Notes under the pieces: generated by a model
Seen by the model: the letters and a program-made list of their open reading frames with translations, nothing else
Database searches by the model: none
What the model was told of the DNA's origin: nothing
Assembly (NCBI GenBank): GCA_917880885.1
Contig: OU862912.1
Location: 46,983,117-47,047,116 of the forward strand
Origin: Limnephilus marmoratus
Lineage: Eukaryota; Arthropoda; Insecta; Trichoptera; Limnephilidae
Direction of reading: 5' to 3'
Length of the DNA: 64,000 bases
Made by a program: the position numbers and the translations under genes
In this document: piece by piece, positions 44,756-55,490 of the stretch
Layout of the letters: each line of letters starts with the position of its first letter
How positions within the stretch are numbered: position 1 is the first letter of the stretch

Positions 44756-46494
44756 CGTGTAGGCTGGGCTGGGTAGTATTTGAATTACTTGTAATCATAT
44801 ATCAATGCTTGTAATTGAAATACGTATTTGAAATACAAATACGTATTTTGTATTTTGTAGAGTTGGCAACACGTCCTCTGCTATAATAGCCAGTATGTAA
44901 CGTCTTTGATAATAGCACTGTTATCGTACATTTTCTATCATATCTGTATCATATTATATTATACTTGTCATTGCTTTGTATTGTACATTTTTGTGTCATA
45001 GGTCATAGTATTAGATCAAGCACTATAGGAATAATTTGACTGAATACTAGATAATTTTTAAGTTAATTACAGTAGAGCGCACTTGAAATGAAATAACAGA
45101 AAACTGCGCTATTCAAATGTCGTGATATTATAATAATAATTTTTATTATCTAACACCTGGGTCCTATACCACAAAACTTTACAAGCGGAGCGGAGATGTG
45201 AGTGAGCAATATGATTGGTCAATTTTGGCACGTCTCTATTTCACTCTTCTCAGCTTTGCTTCTATGGAAACGCACCCTTATAGCCGGTTCACACGGTTCA
45301 ACTTTAGTTGATCAACTCGACACTTGAAAGCATATTGACAGGTGTGAACCTTCTTTCAACAAAGTTGAACAAGTTTTTTGTTGACTAGCTAAAGTTGATA
45401 GCCCGTCTACTTTTGACGTTCAAGTATGATCGCGCCATCTTGGTTACCATAGTTACTCGCGTGCACAACTAGACGTCAAACATTTATGTCCATATTCGTT
45501 AGACATTCCTAGTTCTACCGTCATGGAATCCGTTTCAACGAAAAAATATTTGAAATGGTCGGATGATTTGATGTTCAGATTTATGCATCCCTGTCTTTGG
45601 GATCAATAGCAAGAAGTGTACACAAATAGAAATGCCCGTGATACTGCAATAAATAATATGTGTTTCATTTACACTACCTACCCAATATATTATGATAATG
45701 ACAAAAAAATAACGGTATATGTTCAGAGCATGCGTCAACATTAATACGCATAAATTAATAGAAAAAAAACTTTGTACAAATCTAATAACAATAACTACCT
45801 AGGTATGTCAAAGTATGACGTTTGGCGTTGTTGTTTTTAGGTTATGGTAAAGCTAATTTTAACGAAATATGGATTATTTCCTTGCTTCTCCGGTTATTGT
45901 AGTTAGTAGTAATTATTATTAATTTAAACATCTCTGAAAATGTTTATCGCCAATTTTGGAAAGCAGCTCATCAAATTGTTTTTCTGTCATCCATATCCTT
46001 CGGAGTCTTCTAGTTCCATCTCTTTCAAAATTGTGTTGGATGCGCCTAATTCATGATCCATTTTCTCGCCCAAATACGACGTTTTTTATGCTTTTTCATT
46101 ATCTCGAGCTCATCTCGCATAACATCAGAAGTTAGAGAGACGCACGCACTGACAATTTCAGTTAACGCCATCTTGAATGTCAAATTCGGTTCTACTTAAA
46201 TTGAAACGTGTGAACATAATCTCGTTCAACTTTTTACGTTAAATAAAAGTGGATCAACAAAAATTGAAACGTCTGAACGCGCCATTAGATAAGGGCACTT
46301 ACGACAATTTATTGAAACCAAAGGTTCTACCAAAACCAAATGTATTTTATATTTTAAAATTTATATTTTCTATTTGAAATAAAAAAAATGTTTAAAATAC
46401 TCTCCTTTGTATTTTAAATACATGCGAAAAAGTATTTTGTAATTCTTATTTTAATTACAGCAAAGCATGTATTTTGCCCATCCCTGCGTATAAG
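44756..46494. mobile_element. hAT element copy 2 (inverted relative to copy 1)
   Basis: Element 44764-46486. Ends CTGGGCTGGGTAGTATTTG and, at the other side, CAGGGATGGGCAAAATAC read inward. The flanks CGTGTAGG and CGTATAAG are a decayed 8-bp duplication. The AAATAC-rich subterminal sequence matches 22995-23170 in reverse. The matching internal segment carries the Harbinger insertion. Confidence 0.7.
45278..46287. mobile_element. 1004-bp Harbinger element, copy 1, TSD TTA
   Basis: Element 45281-46284, TTA on both sides. TIRs of about 35 bp: TAGCCGGTTCACACGGTTCA on the left and TGGCGCGTTCAGACGTTTCA reversed on the right, then GTTGATC in both. The left inside (about 45523-45715, plus) encodes a MADF-like remnant: KKYLKWSDDLMF, CLWD, a stop, YTNRNARDTAINN. 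The right inside (about 45950-46170, minus) encodes MALTEIVSACVSLTSDVMRD, WARKW, HELGASNTILKEMELED and MTEKQFDELLSKIGD, the N-terminus of a PIF/Harbinger transposase with frameshifts. Non-autonomous by internal deletion. Confidence 0.85.
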
Positions 46495-46721
46495 TTTATG
46501 CAGTGCCGTAAATAGGGCGGTGCCACCGGTGCCCAGGCACAGGGCGTAGACTCTGGGGGGCGCAAGAATGACCAGACTAAGCAGGGCTATTATTTTTTTC
46601 ATTTTGCTCCTGATTGCTCCTGATAAGTTCCCGGCCCCGCTGCGCCCCTAGTGTATATAGCTACAGCTAAAAGCATTATGGGTCTAATAAACTATAAATT
46701 TATATTTACCTACTCTGCAAA

Positions 46722-47035
46722 TTTGGGATCAAGTTTTGGAGTCTGTTGATAAGGTGAACGTAGCTTTTCAGTCGAAAACTCTTGTTATCGACAAAGCCTC
46801 TGAATTAATCAAGGGATTAACAAGGCAGATTCAGATTATTCACGAGACAGTAGATAACGTTTTCGAAAAAAAAGGCAAAAAAAGTTTGTGAAGAATGTGA
46901 AATTGAAGACGATTTTCCAGAAAAATGTTAAAAGCGAGTAAAAAGACACGACCTAAGAGAAAGCTCAGACACCGGCTACGTTATTACACTACAGCAAAGT
47001 TTTGAAATTAATATGTATGAAGCTATTGACAGGTT
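46722..47035 (+). pseudogene. hAT transposase relic (ZMYM-type)
   Basis: Plus-strand blocks LESVDKVNVAFQSKTLVIDK, ASELIKGL and, after a frameshift, EECEIEDDFPEKC, then a stop and GYVITLQQSFEIN. The order resembles the middle of zinc-finger-MYM-like hAT transposases. At least one frameshift and one stop. The frame is then cut by the TIR element at 47025. Confidence 0.65.
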
Positions 47036-47266
47036 GAAAACCATACTGGTATAAGCAACAAATCAGAAGAAAGGAGATAATGACAATTTTGTGTTTTATT
47101 TTGTACAGTGTCAGTTAACCTAACCAATAATAGATGGCGTTGCGATTTTTTCTCGTTCATACCCTTTTGGCACAACGAAAAATATCATCTTTACTATAAT
47201 TTCTCGCACTTAACTCATTTTTTAAATTTTTGTCACTTGTACCGGTATGGTTTTCAACCCGTCAAT
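47025..47266. mobile_element. 242-bp TIR element inside the transposase relic
   Basis: The ends ATTGACAGGTTGAAAACCAT and, reversed, ATTGACGGGTTGAAAACCAT extend through ACYGGTA: about 27 bp with two mismatches. No coding sequence. Confidence 0.65.
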
Positions 47267-47959
47267 GGACACAATTAAACCATAAAAAGACGTGAGAACA
47301 GTTTATTTGCATTTCCCCCAAAACCCACTTATGACTGTTTTTGGTTATCTGCCATTTTTGAGAGATCCGTTAAGTCTACAGATATCATTCTAGTCTCAAA
47401 TGAAAGCTTATTAAATTTACAACAACTTTATTTCATATAATATTTGACGTGCGATGCGTATTTTAGAAATTATTATACAAAATAAGTGACCATTTCGAGA
47501 AAATTTCACTTTTTGGAAAAAAATGGCCTATTTTTGAAGAACTGTATCTTGGAAACCAATAGCTGAATATAGCTCGCTTTGGACTCAAATTATAGCAAAT
47601 TTAGTGTATTTTAAAACGATGTATACTGACTACACCGGTCAGACCCTTCCTTCACTGAGATATTAAGCAAAAACTGAAAAGAATCCGAAAATTTCTTGGT
47701 TTTTTGAGTCCACCACCGCTCGCACAGCACTTTAGAAGTTGCAATTTTTTTTTAAACTTGGTTTAGGTCCTAACAACATATAAAAAAATTCAGAATGACT
47801 GGACCTTTTGCAAGCACAACCCCCTTTTCATGTTTAACTTCACTGAACTATAGCGATTTTATCGGTTGAACGCGACATAGGACGGTGCCTGTCGTATGAA
47901 AAGGTTATCAACGATTTTGCAATGAAGAAAGCGCGAAAAGTAAATCTTTAAAAAAGTTT
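47267..47959. other. Interior of the hAT element, nothing recognised
   Basis: AT-rich, without open frames. Confidence 0.3.
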
Positions 47960-48279
47960 ATGGCTTGCTTTAAATCTTTACTATCTGAACTTATTCATTT
48001 GTGGTCTCATTCATTTGTGTATTGTGTAGTTGTGTGGCGACACATCATTATCAACTTCGCCATCAAAAGAAGTCACGAGAAACATCTAATATTCGCGCGG
48101 CGCTGGCACTTGCCTAGGTACCTACATATGCCGGCCGCGATGTACTTTGCTCGCCTGCCGCGGCCGTCTCGATGAATGATAATATCGCCACCGCCTAGAA
48201 AGGTCTAGATTTTATAAGCCGCCTGAATATTCAGCATCGCGTATGTTCCAGTACCTTCCAGTGTGCACATTGCCGGCGA

Positions 48280-48852
48280 ATGGAACATTACTCCTCCGGT
48301 TGCGCTGGTATATATAAAGCGACTAAACTCGGCGCTAGCTCAGTTCAGTCTCACACTAACAGTCGGCCAACATTTCAGCATGTAACGATCTCTGCACAAG
48401 TGCTCCTGCATGGCATCTACACACATCCAGGGCAGCTTCACGAGGTCCACCACCACGTCTCAGCTACAAGGCCCATCGTGTCTTCAGCTCCTGAGAACAG
48501 CTACATCCCGCGACTTATAAGGTTTGACGCCACCTTCAGCCAAGGGATCAGCTCACCACTTCATGGCACCCCGAAGCCCCACCGTGCTTCGCTGCCATGG
48601 AAACACGCTCCGCCTCGCCAGGACTACCTGCAGGTGGCTCAGCTCACCGAGCCACCCACCGTTCATCTCCGCGATTCAAAGCGTCGAGCAACGGCCTGGA
48701 AGATAGGTCATCTCCACCGCCAAGGTGTTGAGCAACTCACTGACCTCCACCACACCATCTCCATCACCTCCGTACGCCTGCAGCATCTCATTACGGCACC
48801 CTGCATACATCATGTTACCGCTTCACCGACCCTCCGCTACGTAGCCCAATGA
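48280..48852 (+). other. 190-codon open frame of unknown status
   Basis: The frame starts upstream of the predicted transcription start, so it would not be translated from its own ATG if the TATA box is real. It is rich in His, Ser, Thr and Pro from CACC-type codons and shows no domain. It may be leader sequence of a retroelement. Not called a gene. Confidence 0.25.
48309..48350 (+). promoter_or_regulatory. TATA plus initiator in a GC-rich island
   Basis: TATATATAAAGCG at about 48309 is followed about 30 bases later by TCAGTTCAGTCTCAC, which contains the insect initiator TCAGT. Upstream lie TTCCAGTACCTTCCAG and GAATGGAAC, loosely like heat-shock element half-sites. The whole segment 47960-48900 is far more GC-rich than its surroundings. 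It may be a retrotransposon LTR or leader; no matching second LTR was found. Confidence 0.45.
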
Positions 48853-49394
48853 ACGACTGACTCACTACATCGACCGACGCCTTTCATTTCTGTCTCCCGC
48901 TCCCTCAGTTGTGAATAATATTTGCAAATATTTTCGAATAGACGTTTTTTCACCAATTCATACTTAAATGCAATTTATATTTATGCTATGCTACCTTCCT
49001 TATTCAAAACTACCACACCAAGTACTTAAAATTAAATTAATTTACAGTTTACTGAAACTTTGCAGGGTATTTTATTATTTATTTTAATTTTATTTAATTT
49101 TTTTTTTATTATTAAGTTAAAAGAAATATAATATTTCGCTTTGTTAACTTAAGTACAGAGCATATGTAGTACATTATAAAAAGTATGAAGACCAAAGTGG
49201 CCCAAAAATTAAATCTTAAGCATCAGGGTGGGCAACGCATTTGTACTAGTGAACTGGCGTTTGAGTTTTAGTGAGTGAAACACAGTGGGTGGTATAATAG
49301 GCGAAGGGTCCACTTAAATAGGGCGCAGTTATAGAAGCTCGCACAGGGCGCAGAAAAGGCTATTTACGGCACTGAGTTTATGGTTCATGAGGGT

Positions 49395-49571
49395 TGTCGA
49401 CCCAAGGGCGGATCCAGGGGGGGGTCATGACCCCCCCCCCCTGGGCTGGGTCCAGGACCTAGGGGGACCTACTTTTTACTTATATCTATTATTATAAAAA
49501 TTAAATTATAACTTCTATACGACTATGTGACCCCCCCTGGCGCCAAAGCTGGATCCGACCTTGTGTCGACC
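49395..49571. mobile_element. 161-bp hAT MITE, TSD TGTCGACC
   Basis: Element 49403-49563. Left end CAAGGGCGGATCCAG; right end reads CAAGGTCGGATCCAG inward. Perfect 8-bp flanks. Internal C and G runs. Confidence 0.85.
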
Positions 49572-49703
49572 TTGGTGTCGTGTTATCGAATGTTATTTAT
49601 AATATGTTAAAGAAAGCTAATAAGATGGCGCCCTTGCGATTTCCTCAAGAGAACAGCCCCAGATAAGAAATCAAAAATGAGTATAAATGTAAATATTATT
49701 TAC

Positions 49704-49818
49704 CCGTGGTATTGTCTCCAACTGTTGCCTGCTTGAACAGTGCGTAAATCTCCAATAGCTCTCCATCGGTAGGCCTCTTAGTGAAGCTCTTTGCCTTGTC
49801 GGCCGCTGTGTTGAATCT
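49704..49818 (-). CDS. Acyl-CoA-binding protein, gene 2, middle coding exon
   Basis: 115 bases, phase 0 in and phase 1 out, like the gene 1 exon. Encodes RFNTAADKAKSFTKRPTDGE, LLEIYALFKQATVGDNTT. It has the family signature YALFKQATVGD in its usual form, and so is closer to the ACBP consensus than gene 1. Acceptor TTCTTCCAG|AGATTC; donor ACCACGG|GTAAAT. The preceding exon, expected to be a start codon plus about four codons, was not found upstream to 64000, so it is outside the window or too diverged to see. Confidence 0.88.
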
Positions 49819-50544
49819 CTGGAAGAAAAAATAAAAAACTCGCGTTAAAATTTTTTTTTTTTTAATTATTTATTAACCAAGAATAACATTACAATATACA
49901 CAATATACCTACATATACATATATATATTATTTATTTATTTTTTGGTATATACCACCTCACTAGGCTGAGCCTGTTCTGAGGTGGCAGGAATTTAATTTA
50001 ATTTTGATATCTTAATCTTGGAAGATAAAAAATATAATTTTAATTTAAATAGATAAATGGAATAAAAGAAAAAAATATAAAGAAATTTAAAAAAATTAAA
50101 TTTAAAAAAATTATATTCAAAAATAGTTATTATGGGTTTAATAAAAAATTTTAAATGTATGAATGGTAGCTAATATTGAAATAAATAAGAATAGTAAATC
50201 GTGTAGTACCTAAAATGATTTATGTATATTGTACATCCCCATATCACAAACCAGTAATCAATCCACATTCGCACGTGAATCACAGTAATATATTCATATA
50301 CATTTATAACTATTATTATCCCCTAGACTAGACAAAAAGACAAACCTAATGCCATGGAATGTACGTAAGAAATAGTTTACCAATTTAAAAAAATGTTGCC
50401 TGGAGCGCTTTTGGCCACATTTTGGTCAATTTGCAAACGCCCACTAACTCCGGCTGGCCATAATGTGGCCAAATTGGAGAGATATTTTAAAACATTTATT
50501 TTAAAATTTCCCGCGTGTGGGGATCTTTGATATCCGTTACTAGT
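49819..50544. other. Probable intron or upstream region of ACBP gene 2
   Basis: Includes a stretch resembling a LINE 3' UTR (about 49930-49990, TTTATTTATTTTTTGG then CTGAGGTGGC). A small inverted pair with GGCCACATT words lies at about 50412-50475. Confidence 0.35.
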
Positions 50545-50799
50545 TTAGGGGTTGTCCGCTCGAAAGGGGGGGGGGTCGGAAAAAATCACGAAATATCACC
50601 GGGGGGGGTATAATATATCACGTGTATTTATTTTTCGTGATAATATTCTGAAAATTTCAAAATACTTTGTACTTAAAAAATACACGTGATTTGGGGGGGG
50701 GGGGGGTAGTCTAAAACCTCACCACATATCACCACGGGGGGGGGGGGGGGTGTTAAAAAGTTGCTAAAAAACATCACGTGATTAAGGGACGACCCCTTA
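50545..50799. mobile_element. 249-bp G-tract MITE, Harbinger-like, second family
   Basis: Element 50548-50796, TTA on both sides. Ends GGGGTTGTCC and, reversed, GGGGTCGTCC. Contains four separate G runs of 8-14 and repeated ATCACGTG-type words. Confidence 0.7.
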
Positions 50800-50948
50800 A
50801 CAAAAGTCTTGCTTCTCTTCAATTTATTATCTGTATGTTATTGACATTCCGCGAACCGAAATGATTGAAATAGTTTTTCTTACAAATCATTGATCATGCG
50901 TTAACATATTAAAAAAATTTACGTTGGAATTTAAATTTACATCTATGA

Positions 50949-51690
50949 CTAGCTGACCCGGCAAACGTTATTCTGCCTTATAAATTATTTCTAGTGAATA
51001 TTTTGGTTGTTATAAAAAATAGCGAATGTATTGTAAGTGTGTGGGGATGGGATATATGAAAGAAAGAGAAATGGAGCGCTGTAGACGATGACCGCCGATA
51101 AAAAACAAAAAAAACACGAACTGAAGCAGGAAAAATGAAATAAAGAAAATCAATATGAATTTCGAAGAGCAATTGAGTGAACGATATTTTTTGTTAGTCC
51201 GTCTTTATCCAACACAAATAAGCTCGATGGTTTGCCCACGCGAGAACACGATGCCGAATGAAATAGCAAAATGACGCGACGCTTCTCGTGAATGTCATGC
51301 GCATGTGTGGAAGAAAGTTCGATGAGACGGACGTAGCGCCATCTGTCATTCAACAACATAAATATTTTCGTTCTGTTTGAAATACGAAAGACGGTTAAAT
51401 TTGTTCATACAAAAATACTAAAATCACGATTAAAAAATGGGAGGGTGGGGGTAGGGGAGTTAAAATTTGAGGTTATAGGTATTTTTTGATGCCAAATATA
51501 AAAAAATGCAAAAAAATGACAAAAAAAAATCTGGATAGGGACACCCTAATCACCTAGCGGTATGAAATATTATTTAAAACCTATTCTCATACCTACCAAA
51601 TATACATTAAAAAATTTCATAAAAATCGGTCAAGCCATTTCAAGTGCGACCATAAGCACCGTGACACGAGATTTTTATATTATATAAGAT
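50949..51690 (+). repeat. Dispersed repeat starting CTAGCTGACCCGGCAAACG
   Basis: The start word and the terminal CGGTCAAGCCATTTCAAG with a GTGACACGAG end are, to my knowledge, common in moth genomes. About 740 bp, no open coding frame. Class not assigned. Confidence 0.5.
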
Positions 51691-51958
51691 TATCAACTAG
51701 GCCATAACATAAGTCACAATATTTAAAATGGTTCAAAATAGGTACCACGTTGGTACGGCAAGTAAATAGTACGCGGAATTCACGAAATTTCTAAATTTAA
51801 CGAATTTTTAATAATTTTTATTTTAAATCTTAAAAATCTGGGATAAACGGTCAAACATAGGAGCATTGGCTTTCTATCACTAAAAGCGGTCTATAAGTAT
51901 TTCTCTATAGTAAATTTCTCGAAGCTGATATTGTTCATATTGTGGAACACTCCAGTAG

Positions 51959-52135
51959 TTAGGGAACGTACCCAAACTACGTGACCAACTTTTTGCAATT
52001 TTTAACCCCCCCCCCCTTCACCCCCCCCGGTGACCAAAATCCTAAGGAACCCGCCGCTCATTTGTATGGAGCGTGACCTTTTGAAGACCCCCCCCCCCCC
52101 CTAAAAGTGTCACGTAGTATGGGTACGTTCCCTTA
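51959..52135. mobile_element. G-tract MITE (Harbinger-like), copy 3, inverted
   Basis: Element 51962-52132, TTA on both sides, same ends as copies at 23366 and 44534, opposite orientation (C runs on this strand). Confidence 0.75.
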
Positions 52136-52147
52136 GTGGTAGGGAGC

Positions 52148-53157
52148 TATTAGCCGGTTCACACGGTTCAACTTTAGTTGATCAACTCGACACTTGAAAG
52201 CATATTGACAGGTGTGAACCTTCTTTCAACAAAGTTGAACAAGTTTTTTGTTGACTAGCTAAAGTTGATAGCCCGTCTACTTTTGACGTTCAAGTATGAT
52301 CGCGCCATCTTGGTTACCATAGTTACTCGCGTGCACAACTAGACGTCAAACATTTATGTCCATATTCGTTAGACATTCCTAGTTCTACCGTCATGGAATC
52401 CGTTTCAACGAAAAAATATTTGAAATGGTCGGATGATTTGATGTTCAGATTTATGCATCCCTGTCTTTGGGATCAATAGCAAGAAGTGTACACAAATAGA
52501 AATGCCCGTGATACTGCAATAAATAATATGTGTTTCATTTACACTACCTACCCAATATATTATGATAATGACAAAAAAATAACGGTAAACATTCAGAGCA
52601 CGCGTCACCATTAATACGCATAAATTAAAAGAAAAAAATCTTTGTATAAATCTAATACTTAACAATAACTACCTATGTCAAAGTATGACGTTTGGCGTTG
52701 TTGTTTTTAGGTTATGGTAAAGCTAATTTTAACGAAATATGGATTATTTCCTTGCTTCTCCGGTTATTGTAGTTAGTAGTAATTATTATTAATTTAAACT
52801 TCTCTGAAAAATTTTATCGCCAATTTTGGAAAGCAGCTCATTAAATTGTTTTTCTGTCATCCATATCCTTCGGAGTCTTCTAGTTCCATCTCTTTCAAAA
52901 TTGTGTTGGATGCGCCTAATTCATGATCCATTTTCTCGCCCAAATACGACGTTTTTTATGCTTTTTCATAATCTCGAGCTCATCTCGCAAAACATCAGAA
53001 GTTAGAGAGACGCACGCACTGACAATTTCAGTTGACGCCATCTTGAATGTCAAATTCGGTTCTACTTAAATTGAAACGTGTGAACATAATCTCGTTCAAC
53101 TTTTTACGTTAAATAAAAGTGGATCAACAAAAATTGAAACGTCTGAACGCGCCATAT
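52148..53157. mobile_element. 1004-bp Harbinger element, copy 2, TSD TAT
   Basis: Element 52151-53154, flanked by TAT. It is the same length as copy 1 and nearly identical, with compensating 4-base differences near 52650. The same MADF-like and transposase remnants lie at the same places, including the same in-frame stop after CLWDQ. Its start is only 15 bases from the G-tract MITE. Confidence 0.85.
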
Positions 53158-53680
53158 GACTCAAAATGCCATACTATTAATTTACTGGTCAACAAGTCGA
53201 CATTAGAAATTAAATTACATCGGCAGGTGTTGGGTCAGAAAAAAAATCGTTTGTAATGCCGTTTATTTTAGAGTGTGAATCACGAATGATCTGAATCGGA
53301 GAAAGGTTTCATACTTGATCAAGTATTGATGCTGACGTATACAATATAAATGTACGATTCATCGCGTTCACCGGTAATTATAAGAAAACGCTTTCTAATT
53401 CCGATGATCCAAATAACACTTTTTTACTGTCAAACGGTTAACTCAAGAAACAATATTGACGATAAATTCTAACACAACACAAATTCGACAGAATTCGCAG
53501 ACTAAGGGGCGAAATTTCAGTTGCTTTGCTCGCTTTGAGAGATATGTTCAAGTTGCTCTATGCTAGGAACTAGTTGTCCGACCGAAACAGGACTTTCCAC
53601 CGAAACCGAAACCGAATTTCGGTGTCTGTCTCGGTGTTTACTATTATTTGGCCTATTTTTTACACTTCAGACAGTTAACA
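53158..53680. other. Intergenic; short CCGAAA repeat
   Basis: About 53578-53636 holds ACCGAAACCGAAACCGAA followed by an inverted match; possible end of an old element. Confidence 0.35.
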
Positions 53681-53685
53681 CGTGT

Positions 53686-54076
53686 TAAATTAAATTAAAT
53701 AAAAAACAATACTTAATAGAAGCATGTGAATAAATAATATTTTTTTATATTACCTCTATAAAACAAACAAAATTTATAAAAAATAACAAAACATGTTAAC
53801 TACTTCTTGGAACAAAAAAATGTCAATAATCAACACTTCTTTATAAAGGGACCTCATTAATTGAGTATTTTAATATTTATTGCGTTTATTAATTCTTTAA
53901 ATACGTGTTAAATGAAATTAAAAAAAAAACATTAATTGAAGTATGTAAAAAAATTTTTTTTTGTTATTACTGTTATAAAACAAATCAGAATTAACAAACA
54001 TGTTAACTACTTCTTGGAACAAACATTTGTCAATAATCAACACTTAAAGGAAGGACCTCATTAATTGAGTATTTTG
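53686..54076. repeat. Imperfect tandem duplication, about 215-bp period
   Basis: Both units share ACATGTTAACTACTTCTTGG, GTCAATAATCAACACTT and GGACCTCATTAATTGAGTAT. Confidence 0.65.
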
Positions 54077-54387
54077 CTGATGACATACGAGCCACGAACT
54101 CACCCGAAGTCAGCCAAACGAGAAGTTCAATGTTAAGCCTATGTTAATTTTAATTAACATAGGCTGAGAATTTATCAAAATCATATCGGAAATATGACTT
54201 TTTTTTACCATCCTTCGTACATTTTTCAAAATATTTTTAACTGCTAAATATTTTCTAGAAATACCTAGAGGGGTTTTCTTTAAAAAACTTTTTTTTTGTG
54301 AAATTGGCTACTAACCGGTACAAGAATTGGCGCAACTAAGTCGAAAAGTAAAAATAGATGTATTTTAGATAAAAAAAAACGGAAAAA

Positions 54388-54945
54388 ATTCGGTGTTTGG
54401 GCGAAATTCCTAAAAAATCAAACTAGTTATTTTTATACTAATTTGGGGTCGGGGAATCCGAATCTGAAAGAATTAGGCGGCTTTTTCTGCTGTTATCTAT
54501 TTTCATATTGATATAGGGATAAATATTTTTGAGAGCTGGTAACACTGCCGGCACATGTTTTTGTACATTTCTTGTTTTTCTATGATCTTCGTACTACGTG
54601 TGTCAAAATGCTTCCGAAATGAATATTTTCATGTGTGTGTGTATAGAAAATTTTAAAGTCGTGTAATTCAGTTAATATTGCTTGCCGCCGCCTAATTCTT
54701 TCAGATTCGGATTCCCCGGCCCATAGTTAGTATAAAAATAACTAGTTTGATTTTCTAGGAATCAAAATGCTTCCAAAATGGCTATTTTCCTGTATGCGTA
54801 TAAAAATTTCTAAAGTCGTGTAATTCAGTTAATATTGCTTGCCGCCGCCTAATTCTTTCAGATTCGGATTCCCCGACCCCAAATTAGTATAAAAATAACT
54901 AGTTTTATTTTTTAGGAATTTCGCCCAAACACCGAACTTTACCCA
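54388..54945. mobile_element. TIR element with about 90-bp arms and internal duplication
   Basis: The ends CGGTGTTTGGGCGAAATTCC and its complement are at 54388 and about 54939; arms extend through AACTAGTTATTTTTATACTA and TCGGGGAATCCGAATCTGAA. The right arm is doubled in direct orientation (about 54653-54770 and 54812-54940). Non-coding. Confidence 0.65.
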
Positions 54946-55490
54946 AAAAAACTTTGTTTTTTACGAGTTGAAGTTTTATAAATTAAAAAAATATATTAAT
55001 GTAGTTATAACAGGATTTTTATGCGTTAAAAAAATATGTACTTAATGCATGTTTAATAAATTCCCATCAATAATAAACGATTGTTGTTAAACAGGGTCAA
55101 GATAAAAAAAAAAACATTACAATGAGAATTTTTCGCAAACGTTCCCATCGTAAGCATTTTTTATGCGGTAATCTTTAATCTATTCCGAGGTGCACCTAAA
55201 CCTAAACGTTACAATATTGAGGTGATTAATCATTTTTCCTGAACTTCTGACACCTTTCAAGTACGTAGGTAGATACTTGTTTTTTGCAGTTTGTACTTTG
55301 GAATTGAGTCAAAGTGCAGTCGTGCGGTAAAGTTTTTATTCATAAATTTAAATACTCATTTACGAGTAGTCACTTTGTCACGAAAACCACAGATATTATC
55401 ATAAACAAGGTAGATTTTTTTTACTTTCCTTCCAATAGGTATCTGCCTAATATCTACCGGAGGCTCAAAGTTATCTGTTATAAGTTCTTA
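54946..55490. other. Intergenic, nothing recognised
   Basis: No feature seen. Confidence 0.3.

Larger units (their letters stand above)
46493..49382 (+). mobile_element. 2.9-kb hAT element with transposase relic, TSD AGTTTATG
   Basis: Element 46501-49374, flanked by AGTTTATG at 46493-46500 and 49375-49382. Ends read CAGTGCCGTAAATAG inward. Contains the transposase relic at 46722-47035, a small TIR insertion (47025-47266) and a GC-rich promoter-like segment (about 47960-48900). Confidence 0.85.
44348..49703. other. 5.4-kb intron of ACBP gene 2, made largely of transposons
   Basis: In order: Harbinger-type G-tract MITE (44534-44697), hAT copy 2 (44764-46486) with a 1-kb Harbinger element inside, a 2.9-kb hAT with transposase relic (46501-49374), and a small hAT MITE (49403-49563). 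About 85% of the intron is accounted for. A tRNA-like A-box scrap (TGTAGCATAATGGTTA, 44518) precedes the first MITE. Confidence 0.8.

Noticed and set aside
48280..48852. A protein-coding gene of 190 codons
   Set aside because: Its ATG precedes the predicted transcription start, no domain is recognisable, and it sits inside a hAT element.
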